64,000 nt of DNA, taken from contig NZ_CP067420.1 of NCBI RefSeq assembly GCF_016653635.2, forward strand, positions 4,986,001-5,050,000, written 5' to 3'. The first letter of the stretch is position 1. Each line of letters begins with the position of its first letter. This DNA comes from Skermanella sp. TT6. GTDB lineage: Bacteria; Pseudomonadota; Alphaproteobacteria; Azospirillales; Azospirillaceae. A program made the position numbers and the translations under genes. Positions 1-9,368 of this stretch are shown here, piece after piece. Below the pieces are notes generated by a model, which was not told the DNA's origin, did not search any database, and saw only the letters and a program-made list of their open reading frames with translations.

Positions 1-1
1 G

Positions 2-310
2 CGGACGATGCACGAGGAGGCGATGCGCCAGTACGGCTTCCGCGACGCCGGCGACGGGGCCGGCGCCCGGGGGAACGGCCGCAACGGCCATGCCGACGGC
101 GCCGCCAACCGGATGCGCACCCCGGAGGAGGAGGCGCTGGCCGACCTCGACCTGGAGCCGCCGGTGGACTTCGCGCGGATCAAGGCCAGATACCGGGAAC
201 TCGCCAAGATCCACCATCCCGACATCAATGGTGGCGACAAGACCGCGGAGGAGACGTTAAAACGGATAAACAGGGCCTACTCGGTACTGAAAACCAGCTA
301 CGGGGCCTGA
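2..310 (+). CDS. J-domain (DnaJ-like) protein, 3' part only
   Basis: The reading frame is open to the left edge, so this is the C-terminal part of a longer protein. The last 60 residues form a J-domain: the His-Pro-Asp signature (HHPDINGGD) is followed by a helix ending in [10 protein letters not shown]-domains stimulate the ATPase of an Hsp70 partner. The segment before it is Gly/Asn-rich and probably a flexible linker. A J-domain protein placed directly before cobS is a common alphaproteobacterial arrangement, and cobS starts 76 bp downstream on the same strand. It could assist folding or assembly of the cobaltochelatase, but that is inference from position. The J-domain call is firm; the N-terminal domains cannot be seen. 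Confidence 0.8.
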   Translation, partial: RTMHEEAMRQYGFRDAGDGAGARGNGRNGHADGAANRMRTPEEEALADLDLEPPVDFARIKARYRELAKIHHPDINGGDKTAEETLKRINRAYSVLKTSYGA

Positions 311-386
311 GACGGCTTCCTCCGGATCCTCGGCAAGGGGGATCCTCCGCACGATAGAACCGGCGCCCGAGCCGTCCACCCAACCG

Positions 387-1406
387 ATGAATGAAGCGAC
401 AGACACTATGGCCTCCGAAACGACACAACAATCAGCGCTGACCGGCTCGCTCCCGGACATCAAGGTCTCCGTCCGGCAGACTTTCGGGATCGACAGCGAC
501 CTCCAGGTTCCCGCCTTCAGCGCCAACTCCGAGCATGTGCCGGACGTGGACGACACCTACCGGTTCGACCACGACACCACGCTCGCGATCCTGGCCGGCT
601 TCGCCTACAACAGGCGGGTGATGGTCCAGGGCTATCACGGCACCGGCAAGTCGACCCATATCGAGCAGGTCGCCGCCCGCCTGAACTGGCCCTGCATCCG
701 GATCAACCTGGACAGCCACATCAGCCGCATCGACCTGATCGGCAAGGACGCCATCGTGCTGCGCGACGGCATGCAGGTGACCGAGTACCGCGAGGGCATC
801 CTGCCCTGGGCGCTCCAGCATCCCTGCGCGATCGTGTTCGACGAGTACGACGCCGGCCGCCCCGACGTCATGTTCGTGATCCAGCGCGTGCTGGAGGTCG
901 AGGGCAAGCTGACCCTGCTCGACCAGAACCGCGTGATCCGGCCGCACCCGGCGTTCCGCCTGTTCGCGACCGCCAACACCGTGGGCCTGGGCGACACCAC
1001 CGGCCTGTACCACGGCACCCAGCAGATCAACCAGGGCCAGATGGACCGCTGGAACATCGTCGCCACGCTCAACTACCTGCCGCACGACGACGAGGTGAAG
1101 ATCGTCGCGGCCAAGGTCCAGGGCTACGACGACGAGAAGGGGCGCCAGCAGATCGCGGCCATGGTCCAGTTGGCCGACCTGACGCGCGCAGGATTCATGT
1201 CGGGCGACATCTCGACCGTCATGTCGCCCCGCACGGTCATCACCTGGGCCGAGAACGCCAAGATCTTCAACGACATCCCGTTCGCGTTCCGGATCACCTT
1301 CCTGAACAAGTGCGACGAGGTGGAGCGATCGACCGTGGCCGAGTACTACCAGCGCTGCTTCGGCACCGAGCTTCCGGAGACCGGGGTCCGCGCCAACCTG
1401 GCGTAA
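387..1406 (+). CDS. cobS: Aerobic cobaltochelatase subunit CobS
   Basis: CobS is the AAA+ ATPase subunit of the CobN-CobS-CobT cobaltochelatase, which inserts Co2+ into hydrogenobyrinic acid a,c-diamide in aerobic B12 synthesis. At 339 aa it has the usual family length. The Walker A motif GYHGTGKST lies near residue 82 and a Walker B-like segment ([15 protein letters not shown]) near residue 150; a sensor region ([14 protein letters not shown]) follows. It lies 77 bp before cobT and forms an operon with it; the large subunit CobN is not in the window. A second in-frame ATG at 408 is a possible alternative start, because neither ATG has a strong ribosome binding site. Function is confident from motifs and the cobT neighbour. 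Confidence 0.95.
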   Translation: MNEATDTMASETTQQSALTGSLPDIKVSVRQTFGIDSDLQVPAFSANSEHVPDVDDTYRFDHDTTLAILAGFAYNRRVMVQGYHGTGKSTHIEQVAARLNWPCIRINLDSHISRIDLIGKDAIVLRDGMQVTEYREGILPWALQHPCAIVFDEYDAGRPDVMFVIQRVLEVEGKLTLLDQNRVIRPHPAFRLFATANTVGLGDTTGLYHGTQQINQGQMDRWNIVATLNYLPHDDEVKIVAAKVQGYDDEKGRQQIAAMVQLADLTRAGFMSGDISTVMSPRTVITWAENAKIFNDIPFAFRITFLNKCDEVERSTVAEYYQRCFGTELPETGVRANLA

Positions 1407-1483
1407 GGAAGACGGGGGCGCCGATCCGAGGGTCGGGTGAGGGGCGCCCCGACCCGCGCGAAACAGCAGAGCCGAAGATAGAC

Positions 1484-3379
1484 ATGTCCGACAAAGAAAA
1501 CCCCGTCGAGATCTTCAAGCGCGCCACGTCGGCCACGATCCGGGCCATCGCGGAGCGCAACGATCTCCAGATCGGCTTCAGCGGCGAGCCGCCGGGCGTG
1601 GCCGGGGCGCGGGTCCGGGTGCCGATGCCGGCGCGCGACCTCAATCCCCGGGACGTCGCCACCCTGCGCGGAGCGGCCGACGCGGTGGCCCTGCGGCTTC
1701 GCCACCACGACAGCGGCATCCACACCCAGCGCATGCCCACCGGCGACACCGCCCGGGCGGCGTTCGAGGCGCTGGAGCAGGCCCGCTGCGAGGCCCTGGG
1801 CGCCCGTGCCATGCCGGGCGTCGCCTCCAACCTGGGGGCGGCGCTGGACGAGCGGTACCGCCGCCAGGGGTTCGAGCGGGTGACCGAGCGCGACCAGGCC
1901 CCGCTGTCGGAGGTGATGCGCCTGCTGGCCCGCGAGGCCCTGACCGGGGCGCCGCCGCCCGCCACCGCCCGCTTCGCGGTGGACCTGTGGCGCCCCTGGG
2001 TCGAGGAGCGGATCGGCAAGGACATGAACGAGCTGGCGGCGCTGCTGGACGACCAGGACCGCTACGCCCGCGAGGTCCGCAAGCTGCTGTCCCACCTGGA
2101 CATGGAAGTCGGCGGCGAGCCGGAGACGACCGAGGAGGACGACGAGGAGCAGCAGGAAGGCGAGCCGGACGAGAACGAGCCGAACGACGGCCAGTCCCGC
2201 GGCGGCGAGGATTCCACCAGCCAGACCGAGACCATGACCCAGCCCGACACCCGCGAGGTCGACCAGGACGACGGGGCGGAGGGCGCCGACCAGATGGACG
2301 GCGAGATGGCCGAGGGCAGCGGGTCGGAGGAACCGGGTTCGCCCGGGCAGCCCTGGCGTCCCGACCACGGCCGCCGCAACGAGGTCGATCCCGACGCCTA
2401 CAAGGCGTTCACGACGGAGTTCGACGAGGTGGTCGAGGCCGACGAGCTGTGCGACCCGGACGAGTTGACCCGGCTGCGGGCCCTGCTCGACCAGCAGCTC
2501 CAGCACCTCCAGGGTGTGATCTCCCGGCTGGCCAACCGGCTCCAGCGCCGGCTGCTGGCCAAGCAGACCCGCGCCTGGGAGTTCGACCTGGACGACGGCC
2601 TCCTGGACGCGGCCAGGCTGAGCCGCGTGGTGGTCAACCCGGTGCTGCCCCTGTCGTTCAAGCGGGAGAAGGAGACCGATTTCCGCGACACCGTGGTGGG
2701 CCTGCTGATCGACAATTCGGGATCGATGCGCGGCCGGCCGATCACCATCGCCGCGATGAGCGCCGACATCCTGGCGCGCACCCTGGAGCGCTGCGCGGTC
2801 AAGGTCGAGATCCTGGGCTTCACCACCCGGGCCTGGAAGGGCGGGCAGGCGCGCGAGCGGTGGATCGGGCGGGGCAAGCCGGCCAATCCCGGCCGGCTCA
2901 ACGACCTGCGGCACATCGTCTACAAGAACGCCGACGCGCCGTGGCGCCGCGCCCGCAAGAACCTGGGCCTGATGCTGCGGGAAGGCATCCTGAAGGAGAA
3001 CATCGACGGCGAGGCGCTGCTGTGGGCGCACAACCGGCTGATGGCCCGGCCGGAGCAGCGGCGCATCCTGATGGTGATCTCCGACGGCGCACCGGTCGAT
3101 GACTCGACGCTGTCGGTGAATTCCGGCAACTACCTGGAGAGGCACCTGCGGCAGGTGATCGACACGATCGAGACCCGCTCGCCGGTGGAGCTGGTGGCGA
3201 TCGGCATCGGCCACGACGTCACCCGCTATTACCGGCGCGCGGTGACCATCGTCGACGCGGAGCAGCTGGGCGGCACCATGATGGAGAAGCTGGCCGAACT
3301 GTTCGACGAGGACACCAGGGCCGGCCAAGCCGCCGGAGGCCGGCGCGCAGGGGGCGCGGCCAACCGGCGCACCCGCTGA
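1484..3379 (+). CDS. cobT: Aerobic cobaltochelatase subunit CobT
   Basis: CobT partners with CobS in a chaperone-like ATPase complex that drives cobalt insertion by CobN. The 631 aa protein has the family layout: an N-terminal region, a very acidic Glu/Asp/Gln/Gly-rich linker (about residues 205-300), and a C-terminal von Willebrand A domain. The VWA metal site is visible as [11 protein letters not shown] (DxSGS, about residues 407-417) and a later ISDGAPVDD. The frame is open further upstream, but the ATG at 1484, 77 bp after the cobS stop, fits the CobT N-terminus and has GAAGA upstream. The gene is followed by an iron-transport gene with its own promoter-like sequence, so it is probably the last gene of the operon. 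Confidence 0.95.
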   Translation: MSDKENPVEIFKRATSATIRAIAERNDLQIGFSGEPPGVAGARVRVPMPARDLNPRDVATLRGAADAVALRLRHHDSGIHTQRMPTGDTARAAFEALEQARCEALGARAMPGVASNLGAALDERYRRQGFERVTERDQAPLSEVMRLLAREALTGAPPPATARFAVDLWRPWVEERIGKDMNELAALLDDQDRYAREVRKLLSHLDMEVGGEPETTEEDDEEQQEGEPDENEPNDGQSRGGEDSTSQTETMTQPDTREVDQDDGAEGADQMDGEMAEGSGSEEPGSPGQPWRPDHGRRNEVDPDAYKAFTTEFDEVVEADELCDPDELTRLRALLDQQLQHLQGVISRLANRLQRRLLAKQTRAWEFDLDDGLLDAARLSRVVVNPVLPLSFKREKETDFRDTVVGLLIDNSGSMRGRPITIAAMSADILARTLERCAVKVEILGFTTRAWKGGQARERWIGRGKPANPGRLNDLRHIVYKNADAPWRRARKNLGLMLREGILKENIDGEALLWAHNRLMARPEQRRILMVISDGAPVDDSTLSVNSGNYLERHLRQVIDTIETRSPVELVAIGIGHDVTRYYRRAVTIVDAEQLGGTMMEKLAELFDEDTRAGQAAGGRRAGGAANRRTR

Positions 3380-3381
3380 CG

Positions 3382-3409
3382 TGAAAATGCTTCTCAAACT
3401 CGCTTGACA
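3382..3409 (+). promoter_or_regulatory. Fur-like box and -35 element before the iron-binding protein gene
   Basis: Just after the cobT stop, 3382-3396 reads TGAAAATGCTTCTCA. By eye it matches 13 of 15 positions of the Fur-type palindrome TGAGAATGATTCTCA. A consensus -35 hexamer TTGACA follows at 3404-3409; no good -10 is seen at 17 bp (only CTAACA/TAACAA at short spacing). The next gene encodes a ferric-iron binding protein, so iron repression is plausible but unproven. Confidence 0.4.
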
Positions 3410-3483
3410 GGCGCGGCGTGTCCTAACAAGGTGCCGAGCGTTGCGAACGCATCTCATTCACGCCGGTCTGTCGAGGGAAACCC

Positions 3484-4512
3484 ATGAACTTCTTCACTCG
3501 CGGCACCCTTGCCGCCACTTTCGGCGCCGTCCTTTTGGGCACGGCTTTCGCCGCCCAGGCTGCCGAGGTCAACGTCTATTCGTCGCGCCACTACGACACC
3601 GACAAGGCGCTCTACCAGAACTTCACCCAGCAGACCGGCATCAAGGTCAACATCATCGAAGGCAAGGACGACGAGCTGATCGAGCGCATCCGGACCGAGT
3701 CCGGCAACAGCCCGGCCGACATCCTGATCACCGTCGATGCCGGCCGCCTGTGGCGCGCCCAGAACGCCGAAATCCTGCAGCCGACCAAGTCCCAGGTGCT
3801 GGAACAGGCTGTCCCGGCCCATCTGCGCGAGCCGTCCGGCCTGTGGTTCGGCCTGACCAAGCGGGCCCGCGTCATCATCTACAACAAGGCGGCGGTCAAG
3901 CCGGCCGACCTGTCGACCTACGAGGATCTGGCCGATCCGAAGTGGAAGGGCCGCCTGCTGATCCGTTCCTCGACCAACGTCTACAACCAGTCGCTGGCCG
4001 GCGCCATCCTGGCCGCCCACGGCGAGAAGAAGACGGAGGAGTGGGCCCGCGGCATCGTCGCCAACCTCGCCCGCGCTCCCCAGGGCGGCGACACCGACCA
4101 GATCAAGGCCGTCGCCGCCGGCGAGGGCGACATCGCCATCAGCAACACCTACTATCTCGGCCGCCTCGTCGGGTCGAGCAAGGCCGATGACAAGGCGATC
4201 GCGGAGAAGGTGGGCGTCTTCTTCCCCAACCAGAACGACCGCGGGACCCACGTGAACATCAGCGGCGCCGGCGTCCTGAAGAACGCACCGAACCGCGAGA
4301 ACGCCGTCAAGTTCCTGGAATATCTCGTCAGCCCGGAGGCCCAGAAGATCTTCGCCGAAGGCAACTACGAATACCCGGTCCTGAAGCAGGCGGAACTGTC
4401 GCCGGTCATCGCCTCCTGGGGCTCCTTCAAGGAGGACGAGCTGAACGCCTCCGTGTTCGGCAAGAACAACGAGGAAGCCCTGAAGATCATGGACCGCGCC
4501 GGCTGGAAGTGA
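3484..4512 (+). CDS. Ferric-iron ABC transporter periplasmic binding protein (FbpA/FutA-like)
   Basis: This is a 342 aa periplasmic solute-binding protein of the iron(III) family, which captures Fe3+ for an ABC importer. A clear signal peptide ends at [17 protein letters not shown]. The mature N-terminus VNVYSSRHY is typical of FutA/FbpA proteins, and the Tyr residues near SNTYYLGRL match the position of the iron-coordinating tyrosine pair of the family. No permease or ATPase gene is adjacent, so it is an orphan binding component; its partners must be elsewhere. A Fur-like box lies upstream (3382-3396). The start has GAGGGAAACCC before the ATG. Family assignment is strong; iron specificity rests on the family pattern. 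Confidence 0.9.
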   Translation: MNFFTRGTLAATFGAVLLGTAFAAQAAEVNVYSSRHYDTDKALYQNFTQQTGIKVNIIEGKDDELIERIRTESGNSPADILITVDAGRLWRAQNAEILQPTKSQVLEQAVPAHLREPSGLWFGLTKRARVIIYNKAAVKPADLSTYEDLADPKWKGRLLIRSSTNVYNQSLAGAILAAHGEKKTEEWARGIVANLARAPQGGDTDQIKAVAAGEGDIAISNTYYLGRLVGSSKADDKAIAEKVGVFFPNQNDRGTHVNISGAGVLKNAPNRENAVKFLEYLVSPEAQKIFAEGNYEYPVLKQAELSPVIASWGSFKEDELNASVFGKNNEEALKIMDRAGWK

Positions 4513-4541
4513 GCTGACGGTCCGGCGGTGGCTACCTGAAA

Positions 4542-4636
4542 TCGTAGGTCGGGCTTCGCCCGTCAGGGCGAACGCCGACGGCGGACTCCAACGTTTCCGC
4601 ATGCTGTCGGCGCTGGCCCTGCGGGCCAGGGCCGAC
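4542..4636. repeat. REP-like element plus strong hairpin between convergent genes
   Basis: At 4542 the sequence TCGTAGGTCGGGCTTCGCCC carries a GTAG head followed by a small hairpin, the usual form of REP elements. A second, stronger hairpin spans 4606-4636 with 14-base arms (4606-4619 and 4623-4636) that match at 13 positions around a 3-base loop. The same TCGTAGG head recurs at 60625. The region separates convergent genes and may help terminate transcription, but there is no T-run. Confidence 0.5.
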
Positions 4637-4662
4637 CCAAGAAACTTGAATCCGATAATCCT

Positions 4663-5955
4663 TCAGGGCGCGACCACGGTTCGGTCGCGCCCTGTCGCCT
4701 TGGCATGGTACAGGGCGCGGTCAGCCCGGCCGAGGGGCTGCTCGATGCTCGTATCCCCGGACCGGCAGCCGGCCACGCCCATGCTGACGGTGATGCCGAA
4801 GCCGGTCCCGTCGTCGGCGGCGACTTCCAGGTCGGCCAGGTTCCGGCGGACCCGCTCCGCGATCCGCAGGGCATCCTGATCCGTGGCATCCACCAGCAGG
4901 AGCGCGAACTCCTCCCCGCCGAGGCGGCCGACCAGATCGGTGTCGCGCAGCATGCAGCGGCAGCTCTTGACCAGCAGGATCAGCGCCGCGTCGCCCGCGG
5001 CATGGCCGTGCAAATCATTCACCCGCTTGAAATGGTCCACGTCGAGCATGACCAGCGACACCGGGCCGCCATAGCGCCGCAGCCGGGCAAGCTCGAGTTC
5101 CGCGCGCTCCAGGAAGTGCCGCCGGTTGGCGGCGCCGGTCAGCGCGTCGGTGGTGGCGAGCCGGAGCAACTCCTCCTCCGCCCGGCGGCGGTCCGTCGTG
5201 TCCCGCACCACCGCGGTGAAAAGCCGCCCTCCCGGCGAGGCGAAATGCGAGATCGAGACCTCGGCGGCGAACTCGGTGCCGTCGCGGCGCAGCCCCGTCA
5301 CCGCCGGACGCTCGGTCATGGCGCTGGAACCCCGGCCGGTGCCGGCGAACCGCTCGACATGACGCCGGTGGACCTGACGCGACCGTTCGGGCAGCAGCAG
5401 GTCGAGCGACCGGCCCAGGACCTCGTCCGCCCGATAGCCGAACAGGCGCTCGGCGGCCGGGTTGAACAGCGAGATGCGGTGGCCCTCGTCGATCACCACG
5501 ATGCCGTCATGGGCGAGTTCGATGATTCCCTTCAGGCGCTCCTCGGACAGGCGGACCCGCTCCTCCAGGGATCGGCGGGTGATGGCGTAGCGGATCGCCC
5601 GCCGGATGGTCCCGCCTTCGAACTGCCCCTTGACCAGGAAGTCCTGCGCGCCGGCCTTGACCGCCTCGACCGCGAAGTCGGCATCGTCGAAGCCGGTCAG
5701 GACGATCAGCGGCAGGTGCGACGCCCGGGCGCGGATGCTGCTGATCGTGCCGAAGCCCTGGCTGTCGGGCAGCGACAGGTCGAGCAGGACCACGTCGCTG
5801 GTGCCTGCCGAGAGCCGCTCGCACGCGGCTCCCAGGGAGCCGGCATGGTCGACGACGAAGCGGCCCTCCTCCTCGCCGAGCAGTTCGCGGACGAGGCGGG
5901 CGTCGCCGGGATTGTCCTCGACCAGCAGGACCTGGATGGGAAGCATGTCAGGCAT
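4663..5955 (-). CDS. Response regulator with PAS and GGDEF domains (diguanylate cyclase)
   Basis: This 430 aa protein has a receiver domain (residues 1-125, phospho-acceptor Asp in VVLLDLSLPDS), a PAS domain (about 140-260) and a C-terminal GGDEF domain (about 270-430). The active-site motif is GGEEF. An RDTD inhibitory I-site lies exactly five residues upstream, so c-di-GMP feedback inhibition is expected. It should make c-di-GMP from GTP when phosphorylated. It follows an Rcp1-like regulator (17 bp gap) and a large kinase on the same strand and is probably co-transcribed, giving a kinase-to-c-di-GMP pathway. There is no EAL domain. A perfect 11-bp hairpin (4665-4693) overlaps the last codons and may act as a terminator, although no T-run follows it. 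Confidence 0.92.
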   Translation of the reverse strand: MPDMLPIQVLLVEDNPGDARLVRELLGEEEGRFVVDHAGSLGAACERLSAGTSDVVLLDLSLPDSQGFGTISSIRARASHLPLIVLTGFDDADFAVEAVKAGAQDFLVKGQFEGGTIRRAIRYAITRRSLEERVRLSEERLKGIIELAHDGIVVIDEGHRISLFNPAAERLFGYRADEVLGRSLDLLLPERSRQVHRRHVERFAGTGRGSSAMTERPAVTGLRRDGTEFAAEVSISHFASPGGRLFTAVVRDTTDRRRAEEELLRLATTDALTGAANRRHFLERAELELARLRRYGGPVSLVMLDVDHFKRVNDLHGHAAGDAALILLVKSCRCMLRDTDLVGRLGGEEFALLLVDATDQDALRIAERVRRNLADLEVAADDGTGFGITVSMGVAGCRSGDTSIEQPLGRADRALYHAKATGRDRTVVAP

Positions 5956-5972
5956 TCCGCGCCGCGACGGGA

Positions 5973-6413
5973 TCAGCCGGACGGCAGCCGGACGGCGGTC
6001 AGCCAGAAGTCCTTCAGCAGGGTGATCATCCTGATGAAATCCTCAAGCTCCACCGGCTTGGTCAGGAAGCAGTTGGCGTGCCTGCTGTAGGCCCGCCGCA
6101 CGTCGGAATGGACGTCCGAGGTGGTCAGGATGATGACCGGCAGATCGGTTAGGCCGGGGTCGGCGCGGATGTCCTCCAGCACTTCCCAGCCGTCCTTCTT
6201 CGGCATGTTGAGGTCGAGCAGCAGCAGGTCCGGGCGCGGCGCGGCCTCGTGAGGGGGCTGCCGGCGCAGGAACGCCATGGCCTCGACCCCGTCCTCCACA
6301 TGGTGCAGCTTCGCCAGGAACCTGCCCTCCTTCATGACCTCCTCGACCAGGCGCGCGTCCGCGGGGTTGTCCTCGGCGAGAAGGATGTTCAGGCCATGGG
6401 AGAGCTGATGCAC
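5973..6413 (-). CDS. Single-domain response regulator, Rcp1-like
   Basis: This is a 146 aa stand-alone receiver domain. The acidic pocket appears in NILLAEDNPADARLV, the phospho-acceptor in LLLLDLNMPKKDG, the Thr/Ser in VIILTTSD and the Lys in CFLTKPVELEDF. This form (AEDNPAD...LTKPVELEDF) is typical of Rcp1-type regulators, the partners of phytochrome-like kinases with an HDLQEPLR box. The frame stays open upstream into the kinase gene but contains no convincing ATG; GTG at 6413, 37 bp after the kinase stop, gives the normal family length. With no output domain it probably relays phosphate or acts by binding. The kinase upstream is the likely donor and the GGDEF regulator downstream a possible co-target. 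Confidence 0.88.
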   Translation of the reverse strand: MHQLSHGLNILLAEDNPADARLVEEVMKEGRFLAKLHHVEDGVEAMAFLRRQPPHEAAPRPDLLLLDLNMPKKDGWEVLEDIRADPGLTDLPVIILTTSDVHSDVRRAYSRHANCFLTKPVELEDFIRMITLLKDFWLTAVRLPSG

Positions 6414-6450
6414 GCTGAAGCCCCGATCCGTCGGTGAGCGAAGGGAATGC

Positions 6451-8925
6451 TTATGACGCCGCCGGTTCCGCGACAAGCTCGGCGCGCGGAGCGTGGTCAT
6501 CCGCCGCAGCCGCCGGAAGGGTGAAGGAGAAGACGGAGCCGGAGCCGGGCACCGACGACACGGCCATGGTGCCGCCATGGCGCTGCACGATCTTCCGGCA
6601 GATCGCCAGCCCGATGCCGGTGCCGGGATGGACGCGCTGGGTATGCAGTCGCTCGAACACCTCGAAGATCCGGTCGAAATACCGGGCCTCTATCCCGATG
6701 CCGTTGTCCGAGACCGAGAATTCCCAGGCGGAGCCGGCCGGCTTGACGCCGACGGCTATCCTCAGGTCCCGGTCGGACGCCCGGTACTCGATCGCGTTCG
6801 CCAGCAGGTTCCGGAAGACCTCGGTGATCTCGCGGGCATCTCCCGGCACGAGGGGCGCGCGGTCCGGCAGTTCCACGGCGGCGCCGATCGCATGGACGAG
6901 TTCCTTCACCCCGTCCATGGCTTCCCGGAGGCAGGCGCCGGTGTCCGCCAGCGACGCCGGGGGATCGCTCCGCTCGATCAGGGAGTAGCGCAGCAGATCC
7001 TGGATCAGGCATTTCATGCGCACGCTGCTCTCGACGATGAAGCCCAGGAAATCGTCGGCATCCTTGTCGAGGCGCCCGGCATAGCGGCGGACCAGCAGGT
7101 TGGCGTAGCTGACCATGATCCGCAGCGGCTCCTGAAGGTCGTGGGCCGCCACCTCGGCGAAGCGGGCCAGCTCGACGTTGGAGCGCTCCAGCTTCTCGAC
7201 CGTCCGGCGCAGCCGGTTCTCGATGATCTTCTGGTCGGTTATGTCCTGCGCCACGCCCCGGAACCCGGCGACATGGCCGTCGGCCTGCAGGATCGGGATG
7301 CCGCTTCCCCACAGCCACACCGTCCTGCCGTCCTTGCCGATGCAGCGGAATTCCTCGTGGCGGAACGGGCGGGCCGCGGCGGCGTGGTTGCGCAGCACGG
7401 CCGTCATGCGGGCGCCGTCCTCCGGCGCCATCGTGTCGACCATGGCGCATCGCAGGAGTTCCGCCGGGCTGTGCCCCAGCACGTCCTGGACCCGGTCGCT
7501 GACGAAGGTGTAACGGCCGGCGATGTCGATTTCCCAGATGAACTCCCCGGCCATGCCGACGATGTCCTGGAAGCGCCGGTTGCTCTCGCGAAGATTGTTC
7601 TCGATCTCGATCCGCTGGGTCAGGTCGTGGGTGACCACGGAGAATCCCAGCAGACGGCCCTCGCCGCCATCCCGGGCCTCGTTCCGGCCGCCCTCCCATA
7701 TACTCGCGATGGTCGTGACGCAGGGAAAGCGCGAGCCGTTCCGGCGCAGATGCCAGCGCTCGGTCGAATGCCGGCCCTTCTCGCGCGCGACCGCCAGCTC
7801 GACCTCGGGGACGCCGGCCTGGACCGCGTCGGGCAGGAAGAACAGGCCGTAGGGCCGGCCGACGACTTCCTCCGCGCCGTAACCCACGATACGCCGGGCG
7901 CCGTTGCTCCAGCTCGCGACCGTACCGTCGGGTCCGAGCATGTAGATGGCGTAGTCCTCGACGCTGTCCACCAACATCGATTGCCGGCACTCGCTGACCA
8001 GCACGGTCTCGCGCGCGGCGGCCACTTCGCGGCGGAGCTTGATGGGATCGCGCACCAGCCGCCAAGCCGCGAACCCGCAGGCCGCGGCCAGCAATCCGCC
8101 GACCAGGCGCAGGCTGGCGGCGTAGGGGGACCGGCTGGACCAGCCGTCGCGCGGCAGCGCGCCGAGCTGCCAGGTCCCGTTGGGCAGGATGATGTCGGTC
8201 AGTACCGGGGATTCCTCGAACAGCTCGGACCGCCCCAGGAAGACCTCCCCCGACGCGCCGAGGCCGTCCCGGCCCCGTATGGCGAATTCGACCGTCTCGT
8301 CCCCGGCGCCCGCCGCTCCCGCCTCGCGCAGGATGGTCTCCACGTCGATGATGATGACCGCCAGCCCCCAGACCTTGCCGCGCGGGGTGGCCTGGATGGC
8401 GGCCGTCGGGCTGTCGGGCAGCACCACGGGCAGCCGTCCGACCACGGCGACGCCGCCCTGCAGCAGGGGCACCGGGCCCTGGATCAGGAAACGCCGCTTG
8501 CCGAGGACCTCCATGATGGCGCCCCGCCGGTTCGGATCGGCCAGCAGGTCGTGGCCGATCGCCTGCTCGTTCCCGGCCAAGGGATAGAAGTGCGTCGCGA
8601 CCGCGTTGCGCGCCAGCGCCAGGCTGCGCACGCCGTCGATGCCTTCCGCCGCGGCGGCGGCCGCCTCCTCGAACTCGGCCTGGGTCAGTTCCGGGTTGCT
8701 GCGGACCAGCGCCACCAGGCTCCGGACCAGGAACAGGCGGGTGTTGAGAGCCTGTTCGACCCGGGCGCGGATCGCCGCCGCGCGTTCGGTCACCGTGGCG
8801 GTGGTCTGCTCGGCGTAGCGCCGGCCCTCCGCCGCGTCGATCAGGAACACGCCGCCGAGGACCAGCAGCACGACCAGCGCCGCGGCCAGGGCCGGCAGGA
8901 GGCTTTCCCAGCGCGTTCGCGTCAT
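6451..8925 (-). CDS. Membrane sensor histidine kinase with CHASE and PAS domains
   Basis: This 824 aa kinase has an N-terminal membrane helix (about 10-30), a periplasmic CHASE-type sensor region (about 70-260), a second helix (LVGGLLAAACGFAAW, about 275), two PAS domains (about 315-420 and 445-565), a HisKA domain with the phospho-acceptor in AAHDLQEPLR, and a C-terminal ATPase domain (NLLANAIEY, DNGIGI, GTGIGLAI). The HDLQEPLR box and the immediately following Rcp1-like regulator are typical of bacteriophytochrome-type pairs, but there is no chromophore domain; the input is an unknown periplasmic ligand. It heads a three-gene operon ending in a diguanylate cyclase. Its catalytic core closely resembles that of the divergent kinase at 9369. 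Confidence 0.92.
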   Translation of the reverse strand: MTRTRWESLLPALAAALVVLLVLGGVFLIDAAEGRRYAEQTTATVTERAAAIRARVEQALNTRLFLVRSLVALVRSNPELTQAEFEEAAAAAAEGIDGVRSLALARNAVATHFYPLAGNEQAIGHDLLADPNRRGAIMEVLGKRRFLIQGPVPLLQGGVAVVGRLPVVLPDSPTAAIQATPRGKVWGLAVIIIDVETILREAGAAGAGDETVEFAIRGRDGLGASGEVFLGRSELFEESPVLTDIILPNGTWQLGALPRDGWSSRSPYAASLRLVGGLLAAACGFAAWRLVRDPIKLRREVAAARETVLVSECRQSMLVDSVEDYAIYMLGPDGTVASWSNGARRIVGYGAEEVVGRPYGLFFLPDAVQAGVPEVELAVAREKGRHSTERWHLRRNGSRFPCVTTIASIWEGGRNEARDGGEGRLLGFSVVTHDLTQRIEIENNLRESNRRFQDIVGMAGEFIWEIDIAGRYTFVSDRVQDVLGHSPAELLRCAMVDTMAPEDGARMTAVLRNHAAAARPFRHEEFRCIGKDGRTVWLWGSGIPILQADGHVAGFRGVAQDITDQKIIENRLRRTVEKLERSNVELARFAEVAAHDLQEPLRIMVSYANLLVRRYAGRLDKDADDFLGFIVESSVRMKCLIQDLLRYSLIERSDPPASLADTGACLREAMDGVKELVHAIGAAVELPDRAPLVPGDAREITEVFRNLLANAIEYRASDRDLRIAVGVKPAGSAWEFSVSDNGIGIEARYFDRIFEVFERLHTQRVHPGTGIGLAICRKIVQRHGGTMAVSSVPGSGSVFSFTLPAAAADDHAPRAELVAEPAAS

Positions 8926-9227
8926 GGAAAGATCCGCGGGTCAGCGCGGCCGGTCGGCGGGACGCGGCACCCGCGATTGACCGCAGGAAGCTTCGACCGC
9001 CCTTCCATTCCGATGCTCCTCCCGGTGCGCCGCGCCGCGGACATACGCTGGCATCCGCCGATGCCTGCTGAAGGATGCGACGGCGAACGCTTCGTACCAT
9101 TACCATACCGGGCATACCGTTTCCGGAGGCGCGACTTATTGTCCGCCCCGAAGATCGTGATTTGAATAACCGGACAGGTCCGGCCTAGCTGGCGCAACCT
9201 AGTCACCACAGGGCATCGGGGTCCATC
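8926..9227. other. Intergenic region between divergent kinases
   Basis: About 300 bp lie between the two divergent kinase genes, and I see no gene in them. The region holds two CATACC hexamers 9 bp apart (9104-9109 and 9113-9118) and a moderately AT-rich stretch near 9130-9180, where promoters for both directions could lie. No clear -35/-10 pair stands out. Confidence 0.4.
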
Positions 9228-9368
9228 CTGAACGGCGGAACACTGAAACGGCATGCCGCCTCGGCCGCGGCGATCGCCGCCTTCGTCATCGTCGCCGGCT
9301 TCGCGGCCGGACCCGCGGCCGGACTGCCGCCGTCGACCGTCGTCGCGGCGGTCGTCGCCGCGGCGGTC

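Noticed and set aside
1346-3457. A 703-codon frame antisense to cobT
   Set aside because: Its sequence mirrors cobT codon positions and has no recognisable domain; cobT is the real gene.
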